A stretch of DNA of 64,000 nt from Baylisascaris procyonis (Eukaryota > Nematoda > Chromadorea > Rhabditida > Ascarididae). Position 1 is the stretch's first letter. Every line of letters begins with the position of its first letter. The translations under genes were made by a program, and so were the position numbers. The DNA lies in NCBI GenBank assembly GCA_037389465.1, contig JAZARR010000080.1, forward strand, positions 186,001-250,000. The letters run 5' to 3'. Shown here in pieces: positions 10,520 to 21,044 of the stretch. The notes beneath the pieces are model-generated. The model was not told the DNA's origin. It ran no database searches and saw nothing but the letters and a program-made list of their open reading frames with translations.

Positions 10520-11310
10520 TATATAAAGGTGAAAAGTTAAATACTCGGAGGGACAGATAAGGCGAAAATGTCCCCTCCGCGCGTGTGATGGTTGTTGTCG
10601 ACGAGAAAGCATTGAATGTAAGGAGGGTAGGGTGTGTTAAAGAAATGCAAGAGTGAACACTAAACGAAGAGTGTATGAGTGAGTGCAGATGGTAGCTATT
10701 GGTTACTATCTTGTGTGTTTCGTTGGTTTACTGGATGCTGTTCATTGATGTTGAAGTTTGTCTGATGGTGCGGTGAGGAGTGTTTGTTTTTTTGTGCTGA
10801 GCTTATTTTATGGTAAAGCTTTGGTAAAACCTTTTGTCACTGGTGTATGTAAACCTTTCTTGAATCATCCTACTTATAAGACGACTATGTCTAGGTTGGA
10901 AGAGGGGATTGGGGTGGGGTTTGGTCTAGTATGAACCTTACTTTTTGATTGGGTTTATTCTGTGGTGGAACGTTACCGCATTGGTGTATGTACTTTTATT
11001 TTTTCAACAATAAACCAAGAGTGTATATGTGTGGCTGTAACTAGTTTGTATTTGCGTTGTTGTATTATTGTATGCTCTTTATGCCTACGTTAGCAATTCT
11101 TTTTAAAAAAATTTCTCGTCATTTCGAATATTGTTCACTCATTTTTTATTTTATATTTTTTATTATTATCCTCTTTACGATTACTATATTGTCATTTATT
11201 ATGGGCCATTATTGTGGAGTGAAATTAATAGCGTTATGTGAGCTTCTATAAGAGGTGATGGAAGATCGGAAGGGGCAACTTATTCACCTTTTTAGCTCTC
11301 GTTGATTTGG
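10520..11310. repeat. Segmental duplication block I, copy 1
   Basis: Near-identical to 62805-63630, where it is joined directly to a broken mitochondrial tRNA-Met. The partner carries about 43 extra bases near 63378-63421. Apart from a 22-codon ATG frame (MVVVDEKALNVRR) ahead of a purine-rich stretch, no gene is evident. Confidence 0.8.
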
Positions 11311-11319
11311 GGAAATTCA

Positions 11320-12160
11320 TTGAGGGAAAGGGTAATTCATTTCAACTGATCATGCATTTTTCGATTATATGGTTCAAGTCATGCTGTTTATAACCATTCT
11401 CTTCTAGCTGTAATTTCTTCTCAGTTAAACTTAATTGCGTTCTGTACTGGCCCGCTATGAAACGTTTTTAATTATCTTTTGGTTTATTTTATTGTTTATA
11501 ATGACTGAGAATATGACATATATGTGACAGAGATATTTAAATGCAGAGAAATATTGAGTGGAATTGTGATATGCTATCTGTATATGGGAGAAGAGTTCTC
11601 GAAGGAGTAATTTGGTATTTGTCATGGATGATGGTGATTTGATGTGTTGCCTAGTGGTTCTTTAGTTTAATACTCATATGCGCTCAAAAATCCCAATGCA
11701 GAGGCTTACTTGAAGGCTTTGAACTGTTCGAATGTAGAGAGGGAAGGAGTTAGGGGGAACTCCCAATTATGGACTGTTGGGAAGCCAATTTTTGAATTTT
11801 TTCCAGCGTTGAACCCGTTCGATTTAATTTTCTCATCTAAGGGATGCAAATGTTCTTGTTTGATATTTGATTTGAGGGTTGTTGCCATATTGCGAAATAT
11901 CGTTTCTTTCGTTCATTCGCGGTCCTTCCCCCTCCACCCTCGCCCATTCCATGTTCCCCTATCTCTCTACCCTCTCATATTTTCTGTCAAGCTATGACAC
12001 GTTGAAATTGCTGCCAGTGTTTGCGTTTTTCATAAAGTTATATCTGCTTGCATGCGTTTCTACTTACATAACTAAACCACTTATTACTTGCAGCCCCAAG
12101 AGAAGAGCCACGTCGGCAATTGGGCGGTCCTCCATCCGTATTGAAATTCTCTTTATTTTG
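11320..12160. repeat. Segmental duplication block E, copy 1
   Basis: Matches 45463-46300 and 59301-60145 with very few differences across several hundred bases, including a 95-codon plus frame and a 60-codon minus frame open in all three. Because the copies are so similar, shared open frames carry little evidence of selection. In each case the block leads into the TGF-beta fragment. Confidence 0.9.
12094..12144 (+). pseudogene. Possible 3' terminal exon with poly(A) signal, block E copy 1
   Basis: A TTACTTGCAG acceptor is followed by 16 codons (PQEKSHVGNWAVLHPY) and TGA. An AATAAA lies at 12228-12233, a plausible distance for a 3' UTR. The same arrangement is at 46231-46281 and 60075-60125. 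This suggests that a gene ends just before the TGF-beta fragment. The upstream exons are not identified. Confidence 0.3.
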
Positions 12161-12409
12161 TGATATAATTTACCTTTCTATAAATTGATGTATTTGTTCG
12201 ATTTTTTTTTTGTACTAACACTTAACTAATAAACACTATTTCTATTGAAGTGATATCGATATGCACAAATGACTATAGCATAGTTACAATCGCCTTCTCA
12301 AGTATTGAAGGATACAGGCAAAATGCTTGTCGCTTGGTCACCTTGTAAAGCATTTGGCGTGAATCCTGGATGCTTATTGATTTTATGGACCGATATAGGA
12401 GGGATGATT

Positions 12410-13085
12410 TAACGTGCTTTTCGTAGAGAACGTGTATCGGCACGAGGAGCAGATAGAAAAGCATATCGAGGAAGTTCGTGAATGTTTTGTGGAAGGAGGG
12501 CGGAGAGTTGGCGAGAGATGTTACATACGAATAGAACCTTTTGGTGAACTGAGTTTGGTTGGTCGATTGGAGTAGAGCATCGCGAAGAAATGTACTTGGC
12601 CGGTGGCTAGCCGTGGTCATTTGGGGTTTGTTGCATTGTTCCTGGCTACCTAATGCTTGGCGCGACAACCATACTTGTCATAGTTGTGCTGAAGCTCGAG
12701 ACCAATTCGCGAAAATTTGTCTCGAGCAAATCGGGCCCAAAATTCTCGGGAAACTTGTTATTGATGGACCACCTCAAGTGTGGCCATCTGAGGGTTTTCC
12801 ATCAATTCCTTAGGTGGCAAAATATTGGGAAGTCAAGTACGACGAGATAGTCACTTATCGTTTTTAGCCGACGAGCCGGCTTATGCGGCTGTCGAACAAA
12901 AGACTGAAAAGAAGATCATAATTGGGGAATGTGCACCACCTGTACGCTACAACCACAATTGGCTGGTTAGGCATTTTCGCTTCTCGAATGAGACCATTTC
13001 AAAATCGTTACGTCGTGCATTTCTCTATGTCTTTCTCAGGAAATCATCGGATTTCCACTTTGAATCAAAAATTAGCACCGTTTAG
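12410..13085 (+). pseudogene. TGF-beta superfamily ligand prodomain pseudogene, copy T1
   Basis: TGF-beta ligands are secreted growth factors made as a signal peptide, a prodomain and a C-terminal cystine-knot domain. Here a hydrophobic leader-like stretch (WLAVVIWGLLHCSW) precedes a CHSC pair, then FAKICLEQIGPKILGKL, matching the family's R-L-E-x-I-K-x-x-I-L-x-K-L prodomain helix. After a stop and a one-base frameshift at TYRF (near 12866) it resumes as ADEPAY, then FRFSNETISKSLRRAFLYV, the late prodomain strand with the R-A-x-L-x-V/I-Y/F-L pattern. The key Arg-Leu is Cys-Leu here and Lys-Arg is Gly-Pro. It ends at TAG 13083, and mitochondrial DNA starts within about 30 bp. No mature domain is in the window. 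Confidence 0.7.
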
Positions 13086-13110
13086 GTGATCGTCTGTGAG
13101 GAATTGAAGG

Positions 13111-14697
13111 ATGGAAAGATAAGTTGATATCAAGATGGGTTGTCTGTTCAGTTGGAGGGGTGAAATCATAACGATACTGGTACTTTGTATTTTTTGTTTG
13201 GTTTGTTATCTGGTATTGTTGGTATGAGGTTGCCTTTGGTGATTCGTTTGGAGTTGGCCAAATCTGGTCTTCTTTTGGGTAGAGGTCAGTTGTATAATTC
13301 GTTATTACTGCTGATGCTGTTTTAATGATTTTTTTATGGTTATGCCTACTATGATCGGTGGTTTTGGTAATTGAAGGTTACCTTTGATGTTGGGGACTCT
13401 TGATATGAGCTACCAACGTTTGAATAATTTGAGTTTTTGGTTGTTGCCTTCTGCTATGTTTCTGATTTTGGATGCTTATTCAGTGGATATAGGTTTTCGT
13501 ACTAGTTGGATTGTTCATCCTCCTTTGAGTACTATGGGATATGCTGCTAGTAGGGTGGATCTTACTATTTTCAGTTTACATTATGCTGATATTAGCTTTA
13601 TCTGTTTATTTTATGACTGCTACTAAGAATTAGCATAGGAGTTCTATCTCTTTCTAGCATATGAGTTTGTTTGTTTGAACGGTATTTGAAGCTCCTTTTT
13701 GTTGGTTTTGTCTTTACCTGTTTTTCCAGGTGCTGTTACTATATTGTCGACTGATCGTAACCTTAATGCTTCTTATTTTTGATTCTACCACTGGTGGTAA
13801 TCCTTTGATCTATCAGTATTTGTTTTAATTTTTTGGTCATCTTGAGGTTTATATTTTGATTTTGCCTGCATTCGGTATTATAAGTCAGAGTAGGATGTAT
13901 TTAACTGGTAAGAAGAAGGTTTTTGGTTCTTTGGGTATAGTTTATGCTATTTTGAGTATTGGTTTTTTGATTTGAGTTTTGATTGGTTATGTTGCTTGAG
14001 CGCACCATACTGTGGGTATGGATTTGGATTCCTGGGCTTATTTTACTGCGGCTACTATGGTTATCGCGGTTCATTGTTGTTAAGGTTTTTAGTTCGTTGG
14101 CTTCGTTGTTGGTATAAAAATGGTGTTTCAATCTTTGCTTTTATGAGTTATGGGGTTTGTTTTTTGTTTACTACTGGTGGGTTGACTTTAGTTATACTTT
14201 CCAATTCAAGTTTGGATATTATTTTGCATGATACTTATTATGTTGTCATACATTTTCATTACGTTCTTAATGGGGGTGGGGGGGGGGAACTGTTTTTGGT
14301 ATGTTTACGGGTGTGACTTTGTGGTGTTTTGTTATTCGTTTTGTTTATGATAAGAAGATGATAAGGAGGGTTTTTGTTCTTATATTTGTTGATGTTAATT
14401 TTTAACTTTTTTCCTTTGCATTTCGCTGATATTCTTGGTTACCCTCGTAGGTATTTGGGTTATCCTGGCATTTATTCTTTTTGAAATATTATGGCTTCTT
14501 ATGCGTCTATGATTAGTGTTTTTGCTTTGTTTTTATCTAATTATATTTTGTTGGAGTCTTTTATAGATCATCGTCTTTTTTTGTTTCATTATTATGTGAA
14601 TGTGAATAGAAGACCTGAATATAGTTTTAGGGGTCTGTTTTTGGTCATAGATATCAGGCTGAGATTTTTATAGGTTTTTTTTTTATTTTTAAGTTTT
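13111..14697 (+). pseudogene. cox1: NUMT: mitochondrial cox1 pseudogene, copy 1
   Basis: Read with the invertebrate mitochondrial code this is nearly full-length cytochrome c oxidase subunit [18 protein letters not shown] near the N-terminus, then GGFGNW, PPLSTMG, GGNPLIYQ, and [17 protein letters not shown]- and G-rich codon use is typical of nematode mtDNA sense strands. Frameshifts (for example around 13300-13330), replaced conserved residues and nuclear-code stops show it is dead. A G-run has expanded at 14272-14288 where the functional gene encodes L-S-L-G-A-V-F-G. It abuts T1 on the left and a tRNA cluster on the right. Confidence 0.93.
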
Positions 14698-14699
14698 AT

Positions 14700-14960
14700 G
14701 GTCTTTGTTATATTTTTAGTATAATTAAGTGCAGATTGAGGGGATAGTGGCCTTATGTTGAATAAGATAGGATAAGTTTAGTCTGTGAGGTTCATCGTAC
14801 CGTTTTTGATGTTTTCTCTTGTTGAAAACTATAGTATAATTTTATTATATTTCATTGTCTATGGGGAGAACTTCAATTTTGATTGATGTTTTAGTATATG
14901 TTTGTACATTTGACTTGCAGTCAGGTAGTTTTGGTGTTGTTTTCTAATAGTTTGTTTTCT
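14700..14960 (+). pseudogene. NUMT: tRNA-Cys, -Met, -Asp, -Gly cluster and start of cox2, copy 1
   Basis: Directly after cox1 comes a tRNA-Cys-like sequence at 14700-14752 with a TTATA/TATAA D-stem and GCA anticodon at 14731-14733. CAT at 14793-14795 fits tRNA-Met, and GTC at 14857-14859 fits tRNA-Asp. The fourth, at about 14885-14933, has the loop CTTGCAG where nematode tRNA-Gly would have TCC. The insertion then breaks in the first codons of cox2 near 14960. Assignments rest on anticodon, order and partial stems. Confidence 0.7.
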
Positions 14961-15114
14961 GGTGATGGCGCTGTTAGCGCGTAAGTGACGTTGCTTATTC
15001 GGTAAAATATTTCTTACAACTGTGAAATAAGCACAGTCATCTTTGCAGGATAGTTCTCTGAGATGTTTAACATTCGAGGATTTTGTTTGAATATAATAAA
15101 TGTGTTGCTTGCAG

Positions 15115-15337
15115 CGGTAACAAGGACAAAGAAAAGGATCTAAGCCTGTGACCCACTGCGGGAGTTATTCGATCGGCTTAAAGAAAACCTGAAAGCTTGT
15201 GGTTGGAACATCCAAGATGATGGATGCCCACATGGAGCGCCGAGTGTGCCATCCACCAGCGATAGGAATGCTGGTGTTGATCTTACTATGGACTCAAGGA
15301 TACAACATTCAACGATCTCACACTTATACTGAACAAG
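15115..15337 (+). pseudogene. Exon relic, unknown gene (DRLKENLKACGW)
   Basis: A TTGCTTGCAG acceptor begins a block whose best frame is open from 15147 to TGA at 15330. It reads PLRELFDRLKENLKACGWN, then a Ser/Pro-rich tail and TMDSRIQ. A TAA precedes it in frame just after the acceptor. A possible GTTTGC donor is at 15338. The composition is convincingly protein-like, but I cannot assign a family. Confidence 0.35.
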
Positions 15338-15858
15338 GTTTGCGTTTGTTTGATGAATTACTAATATTGATTGATAAAATGAGATCGTGATTGAACACTG
15401 TGGTTTATCCGGTGACTGCTATCCTTGTGAAATTAGAATAGTATGCCGAAAGATGAGCGCAGATAGTCGAAGAAGGGGAGTGTGATGTGGGATCATCGAG
15501 TCGACGAGCCGCGATTCCTTTGAAAATATATCTTAATTCCTTATTTGAAAGGAGTACGTGAAGTCGCTGTTCAATCGGTATCTAAAGGAGATGTATAATT
15601 TATTTGAAATGCTATTCTTTTTATAATGATGATTTCAGAAATTGTTTCTTTGCATCTCTTTTATCAAGTGGGATTTTATTGGGCACCGCCGATATGCCAG
15701 AAAGGCACATATCAGAAGTCGGTATACAGATGTTTTTTGAGCGCTTTCGATTCTTTATTATCCTTTCATTGAGTTCGCTATTAAATTGCTTGGCCGATCG
15801 TTCTTTTATAATAATAATAATATAGTTGTTGAGCACTAATATTGTTATTGTTGTAAGT

Positions 15859-15895
15859 GACTTATACCACATAGAAATACAATGTGGTATAAGTC
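15859..15895. other. Perfect 14-bp stem hairpin
   Basis: The arms GACTTATACCACAT (15859-15872) and ATGTGGTATAAGTC (15882-15895) are separated by a 9-nt loop. They lie in single-copy AT-rich sequence. Confidence 0.55.
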
Positions 15896-15954
15896 GGCAC
15901 AGTTGAGCAAGTAACACTGTAGGAGAATATCAAATCACTAGATTTTTTTGAGCA

Positions 15955-16100
15955 TTTTTCTACTTTCTACCCACATATTCTTCGTCCTAATTTTTCATGC
16001 TCCCTTATTTCTCGGTGCTGTCGTCCACTCATCGTATTATAGGTCAGTGGTTTATCATTTGCTACTCTTTCCCTTACTCGCAACATTCAATCCAAGATGC
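15955..16100. repeat. Short duplicated block H, copy 1
   Basis: Matches 42318-42450 (shared CTACTTTCTACCCACATA and CGCTGTCGTCCACTCATC, allowing substitutions). In both places it lies upstream of block D, which supports an ancient duplication of a longer unit. Between here and 16570 I see no gene. Confidence 0.6.
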
Positions 16101-16570
16101 GAAGTTCGAAAATTCGGCTTTCATTATGAGAGGAGAATCTTAATTCTAGTTCAGTTTCTTCTGTTGGGAAACAAAAATTAAAACATGCATTCCTTTGATA
16201 AAGGCATTAATACGTTATGATAAACCGATTATCTTAATCGTTTTGGCTTAAATGATTGTTAAAGCTTAGTGGTTCTTATCAAACTTTTTTAGTAGATGAT
16301 TTCCCCTTTATGGACAAAATTAATTACGCATTAAAAACAGTTTGTATAAATTTTTTTAAACCTTATTACATTAATATATCACAGCGGGAACTTATTATTT
16401 TCGCTAAATCGGGGTTGGTGGCACTCTTTGAGTTGAATTTATGTGGTTGTTATATGATCGTTTGTTATAGATAAGATGGTAATAAGGGAATTTTTGAATA
16501 TTGAGGAATTTTTATTATTAAAGAAAATGAATAGATATTTATTATTGCTCTGAATGTGTTAAATATTCAG

Positions 16571-16729
16571 GTTTACATTTCGCGATTTGCGGCTTTCCTC
16601 GGCGATAACGCAATTGGCAAAAAATACTGCCGAGTCGACGACTTTATTTTCGCTTGGGAAGACCGCATCGATTAGGAGTGCTTTACAATTTTATATGCCA
16701 ACCGCGATGTTACCGCTTCTTTGATGGAG
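16571..16729 (+). pseudogene. Exon relic D1, one in-frame stop
   Basis: The block runs from an AATATTCAG acceptor to a GTATTT donor and is exactly 53 codons in one frame. It reads VYISRFAAFLGDNAIGKKYC, RVDDFIFAWEDRID, a single TAG at 16673, then CFTILYANRDVTASLME. One stop in an otherwise clean exon implies recent decay or a sequencing error. The third D copy keeps only its last dozen bases. The family is not recognised. Confidence 0.45.
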
Positions 16730-16888
16730 GTATTTTTCACATTTTTTACTTTCTTGAATATATATTTTATGAGGGTATTCATATATTCTAATGAGAGTAT
16801 TATATGTTGTATTTTTTACTGAGGATAAAGTTTTTTAATCTCCGGAAAGAGGAGGAAAATGGCTAAATGCTTAATTTTTGTTGATTAG

Positions 16889-17023
16889 GATTTCCGTCTG
16901 TTGCAAACTGGTCTTGATCACATTAGAATTAGACATTTCCGCCTCGATTCGTTCAACAAAAGTAGCAAACGTCTCGTTGGAATCCTTTTCTTTTGTACAT
17001 TTTCTTTAGCAACTGAAAGATGA
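16889..17023 (+). pseudogene. Exon relic D2, copy 1
   Basis: After GTTGATTAG the frame DFRLLQTGLDHIRIRHFRLD is open for 44 codons to TGA 17021. The same frame is open in the copies at 18375 and 42643 with scattered replacements, and the core HFRLDSF is kept in all. The end of the exon is unclear because no obvious donor is shared. Family unknown. Confidence 0.35.
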
Positions 17024-17640
17024 TTTCATTTTTGGTTCCATAGAGATAATTTTGCGCTGAAAACTATTCATAGTAATAATTTAATTCGTTATTTTAGGTA
17101 CAGGTAAGAGTTTGGAGAATGCTGCAAAAGGTAATTGATCTGATTTTAAACGAGTTGATCTACATTCATATCTTACATTCGAGATTGATAGCGTTCTTTT
17201 ATTGGTCACGAGATTCATAGGGCTGGAATTGATCAGATTTTGGTCACATTTGTTCATATAGGCTAAGCAAAATTACTGTAGAATGTTACCTAGATTGGAG
17301 ATCTTTTCATGGGTTATATGGATATCGTAGTGAACGTTTCTAAGGGTCTACTAGGTTCAGGTTGCTGGTTTTTAAGTTTAGCGCTTTTAGCGCATAACGA
17401 CTGCTCGGTGGTCTGTCTGAATCGTTTTGTTTTCTTCATCTCTTCCTCTATGAGAAAGATTTGAGTGCACCTTTCGCCGCATTTGACTGGTTAGAAAATT
17501 CGGGTCGTCCTTCTTTGTACCTCTTTCCGCCCACCCTCCTGCTCCCTCTCCACCAGGTCTGATTTCATCGAGCTTCTCCCACATTCTTATTTCAAGCTGG
17601 AAATTTCTCTTTACGACGATCAACCATTCTCTAATTTCAG

Positions 17641-17725
17641 TTGTTTGGGTTGCCGTTGAAATGCGCCCAAAATCACTAAATATTGGAGATCGATTCGGGA
17701 TGACGACGATTCCAAAAGGAAACAG
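17641..17725 (+). pseudogene. Exon relic D3, copy 1 (frameshifted)
   Basis: The CTAATTTCAG acceptor and GTTGGT donor are intact, but the exon is 85 bases against 87 in copy 2, so the frame breaks after LFGLPL. See the copy at 19145-19231. Confidence 0.4.
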
Positions 17726-18324
17726 GTTGGTAATGAATTTTTTTTAGACAACCTCTTTTGGTGTTTGTGCACAGCAAAAATCCACACTGCGGAAATTTTT
17801 CTACTGCATAAATTTCTTTCTTCTCATATTTCACCTCGAGATGTCTTCATAGATTTGAAGAAGTTTATGTCGTGAATATTCGGAATTATTTTTAACCATT
17901 ATCCATCAATCGTCATCCTTTTCTCATACCATCTAGTTTTATCGATCTGTCAGTTAGTTGTGGTGACTACAGAACCTCTGATTATCAGATGGTTCATGGG
18001 CTCAGCAACACCCTCATTTCTGGAAACACATCTTTCAGGTCGGGGAGGGTTTTGTTCTTGGAACCAGCCACACGCATTTCTGCATTTCAAGCGTCATTTA
18101 TACGTACTGATCTACATGGCGGAAAAAATGAAGGCATAACAGTGCTGTCCAGTACTGTTCGGGGGAAGGGAGGGTGGGTGGAGAGGGAGTGATAGATGGG
18201 GAGAGTGAGGTCAGACTATGGTAAAATATTTTAGACGATGTAGGCTTCCGCCGGCAGCTGTGTTTGTTTCAAAAAGACAAATGAATTTCTCGATAAGGCG
18301 CTTGCTGCATCGTATGTTTTTTTA

Positions 18325-19430
18325 AATGTGCGAAAAGAGGAGAAATGGCTAAGTGCTTGATTTTTGTTGATTAGGACTTCCGTGTGTTACAGACTGGTCT
18401 TGATCACTTTAGAGTTGGACATTTCCGCCTCGATTCGTTCACCAAAAGTAGCAAACATCTCGTCGGAATCCTTTTCTTTTGTACATTTTCTTTAGCAACT
18501 GAGAGATCATTTCATTTTTGAATCCATAGAGATCACTTTGCACTGAAAACTATTCATAGTAATAATTTAATTCGTTATCTTTAATACACGTGAGAGTTCG
18601 GAGATTGCTGCAACAGATAATTGATTTGATTTTAAACGAGTTGATCTACATTCATATCTTACATTTGAGTTTCATAGCGTTCTTTTATTAGTCACGAGAT
18701 TCATAGGGCTGAAATTGATCAGATTTTGGTCACATTTGATCATATAGGCTGAGCAAAATTACTGCAGAACGTTATCAAGATTGGAGGTTTGTTCACAGAT
18801 TATTCGAATATTGCAATGAACGTTCCTAAGGGTCTACTATTTTGGTAGCTGATTTTTGAATTTAGCGCTGATGGCGCATTACGACTGCTCAGTAGTGTGT
18901 CTGAACCGTTTTCTTTTCTTCATCTCTTCCTCTATGAGAGCTTTCAGTATATCTGTAGCCACGTTTGAAATGGTCAAATGAACTTATGTTTTGTCAGGTC
19001 GTCTTTTTTCGTGCCTCTTTCCCACCACCCCTCATCTCCTGTTAGACTTTTTTTCACCGAGTTTCTCCCACATTCTCATTCCAAGCTGGAAATTTCTCCT
19101 TACGACAATACTATATGATTCAGGAACGTATTCTTTAATTTCAGGTGTTGGGATTGCCCTTAAGTTCCGATCCAAAAATCATTAAGCATTGGCAACGGAT
19201 TCGGGATGATGGCGACTTCAGAGGGGAACAGGTTGGTAAATTGAGTTTTTTTTTAGTCAACCTTCTCTTTTTGTTCTTGTGCATAGCAAGAACTCGTATT
19301 ATGGAGATTTTTTCTAATGCATAAAATTCTTCGCGGAGGTTTATTTGCATATTTTACCTCGAAATGTTCTGCATAAGTTTGAGGGAATTTATATTGTGGT
19401 TATTCGGGCTCATTTTTAACCATTGTTCAT
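18325..19430. repeat. Block D, copy 2 of 3
   Basis: Tandem partner of 16715-17890, separated from it by about 430 bp. It holds the D2 relic starting at 18375 (DFRVLQTGLDHFRVGHFRLD) and the intact D3 exon. 19431-20028 carries no gene that I can support. Confidence 0.8.
19145..19231 (+). CDS. Exon D3, copy 2, frame intact
   Basis: A TAATTTCAG acceptor, exactly 29 codons (VLGLPLSSDPKIIKHWQRIR, then DDGDFRGEQ) and a GTTGGT donor. It is the only one of three copies with an unbroken frame: copy 1 has lost two bases and the 43407 copy has a frameshift and no donor. I do not recognise the gene. It could be the relic of a larger protein also encoding D1 and D2. Confidence 0.4.
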
Positions 19431-20028
19431 AAATCGTCTTTCCATCCTCATACCACCTAGTTATGTCGATCCCTCGACTAGCGGTAGTGGCTACAGAACT
19501 TTTTTATTATGAAGATGCTGTTTGTTGAAAATGACGTAAGTTTGTGATTCCGGTTTTTTTATTTTTAACGTAATTCAATAAGCTGGCAATAAGAGCAAAT
19601 TGTGGCTGTAATGAAATCATGAGAATTAGTAGTAGCAGTTTGAAAGCCTTCTAAAAGGTTGTGAATTTTAAACAATTTTTGGTGATTGAGGATATTGTTG
19701 ATGCCGAACAGTGGGTAAGAGGAGGGGAAGACGGGTTCAGCGCTCGTGGAAAGTTGAACAGGTGCATAAGATAATAATTAGCACATGTAGTTATTTTAGG
19801 GTGGTGATAGTTTTCACAGTGGCACTTACACGTTGTGTATTGCAAGACAGGCGCTGTTCATAATGGTTATCTAACCATGACTACACGTGAGCATTTTGAT
19901 CGCTATAGGGATGAATATAACCTTCCTGAAGTGAAATAAATGGTCTCGAACCTTGACCATCAGGTTCGTTTTCTGCTAATTTGCCACTCAGTAAGATTAT
20001 TGCTGACAAAAAAAGAATAAACTTTCAG

Positions 20029-20085
20029 AGAGAAGCGCATGAAGTAGAGGCGAGTGATCGTATACGACGTCAAACGGCAAAAGAG
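20029..20085 (+). CDS. Small charged exon (REAHEVEASDRIRRQTAKE)
   Basis: Nineteen codons between an ACTTTCAG acceptor and a GTAATA donor. A diverged copy at 23583-23638 keeps the acceptor, the donor and the core ASDRIRRQ. The charged, helix-favouring composition suggests part of a coiled coil or linker. The copies' shared reading frame supports true exon origin. Family unknown. Confidence 0.4.
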
Positions 20086-21044
20086 GTAATACATTCGTTT
20101 CAAGACCAAGAAAGCGAATATAAAAACAATTTATATATGAAAGAAACACTCAGGACGGTGATATTGGCTATATTTTTGGACATACTATTTTATTGTTAAT
20201 ATTGTTGTTGATTCTGAAATAAATATTTTATTTTGCTGGATTTTTGTTTTTATAAGATTGGGATCATCGCCCTATCTAGTAGATATTTACTTTGAGATAA
20301 GAGGTGAGGATCGTTGTTGAAGAGATGAGCAATTTGAAGTTGAAAAAGTAATAATTTCAGTGAAGAAAGCCTTTGTTGGTAAACGTTTTGGTGGGTGCCG
20401 CTCCTTCTTAAGCAGACGATTTTCAGGTAATGTGATTTAATTGCTCAGGTTGTAATCGTAGGCAAAAATGCTAATATAAACTGAAGTATGATGTTTCTTC
20501 ACTAATTGACTTGTCTTATGCGTGCAAGGTTAGATGGTGGCATCATTGACAATTAGTGTGCCTTATTCTTTCTCTACTCATATTCGTATGCACCATCATC
20601 GGGAGTTCAAACTTCCCGATTCGGCGATATTAGATGTCTATATGATTCTATTCTATTTCTGTTCCAAAGAGTAAGTTTTTTTGCAATGCGAAAACGGCAT
20701 AAATGGTGAAATAATTCTAAATGACTGATTATTTGGCTGATTGAGGTAGTAAAAGATAAATTAGGACGTCTTTGGATGATTTGTTTGATCTAAACAATTT
20801 TTCACAAAGAGTTTCTTCGTTGTCGCCTTTCTCATTCGCTTTCGCTAACAATTTTCTAACATTATTTGCACTCATTTGTTGATATTGCGTTGAAGATCAA
20901 CTCTCTGAAGTGTATAAAAGGATCGAACAGATGCATATCATTTTGACTTTCAGTTCGATATTTCTGCATAGATTTTTTTGCAAATGCAAATTTGTGGTTG
21001 TATAAGTTGACGGCGAATCTATGCGTTCCAGTTAACGGCGAATC
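20086..21044. other. No gene seen
   Basis: Single-copy AT-rich sequence. No splice-bounded open block or RNA gene recognised. Confidence 0.4.

Larger units (their letters stand above)
16715..17890. repeat. Block D, copy 1 of 3
   Basis: Diverged copies are at 18325-19430, in tandem, and 42470-43480. All three carry the D2 and D3 exon relics in the same order and spacing. Between the copies (17891-18324) I see nothing beyond a short low-value open frame. Confidence 0.8.

Noticed and set aside
12273..12668. Antisense 131-codon ORF over the TGF-beta fragments (also 30960-31415 and 60255-60650)
   Set aside because: It overlaps a plus-strand region with clear family motifs and is broken in the T3 copy. 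The open antisense frame looks like a by-product of coding composition and recent duplication.
13111..14697. Contaminating or true mitochondrial contig
   Set aside because: cox1 and cob contain frameshifts, a large deletion and stops, and are embedded in spliced nuclear-type sequence repeated with it, so they are nuclear copies.
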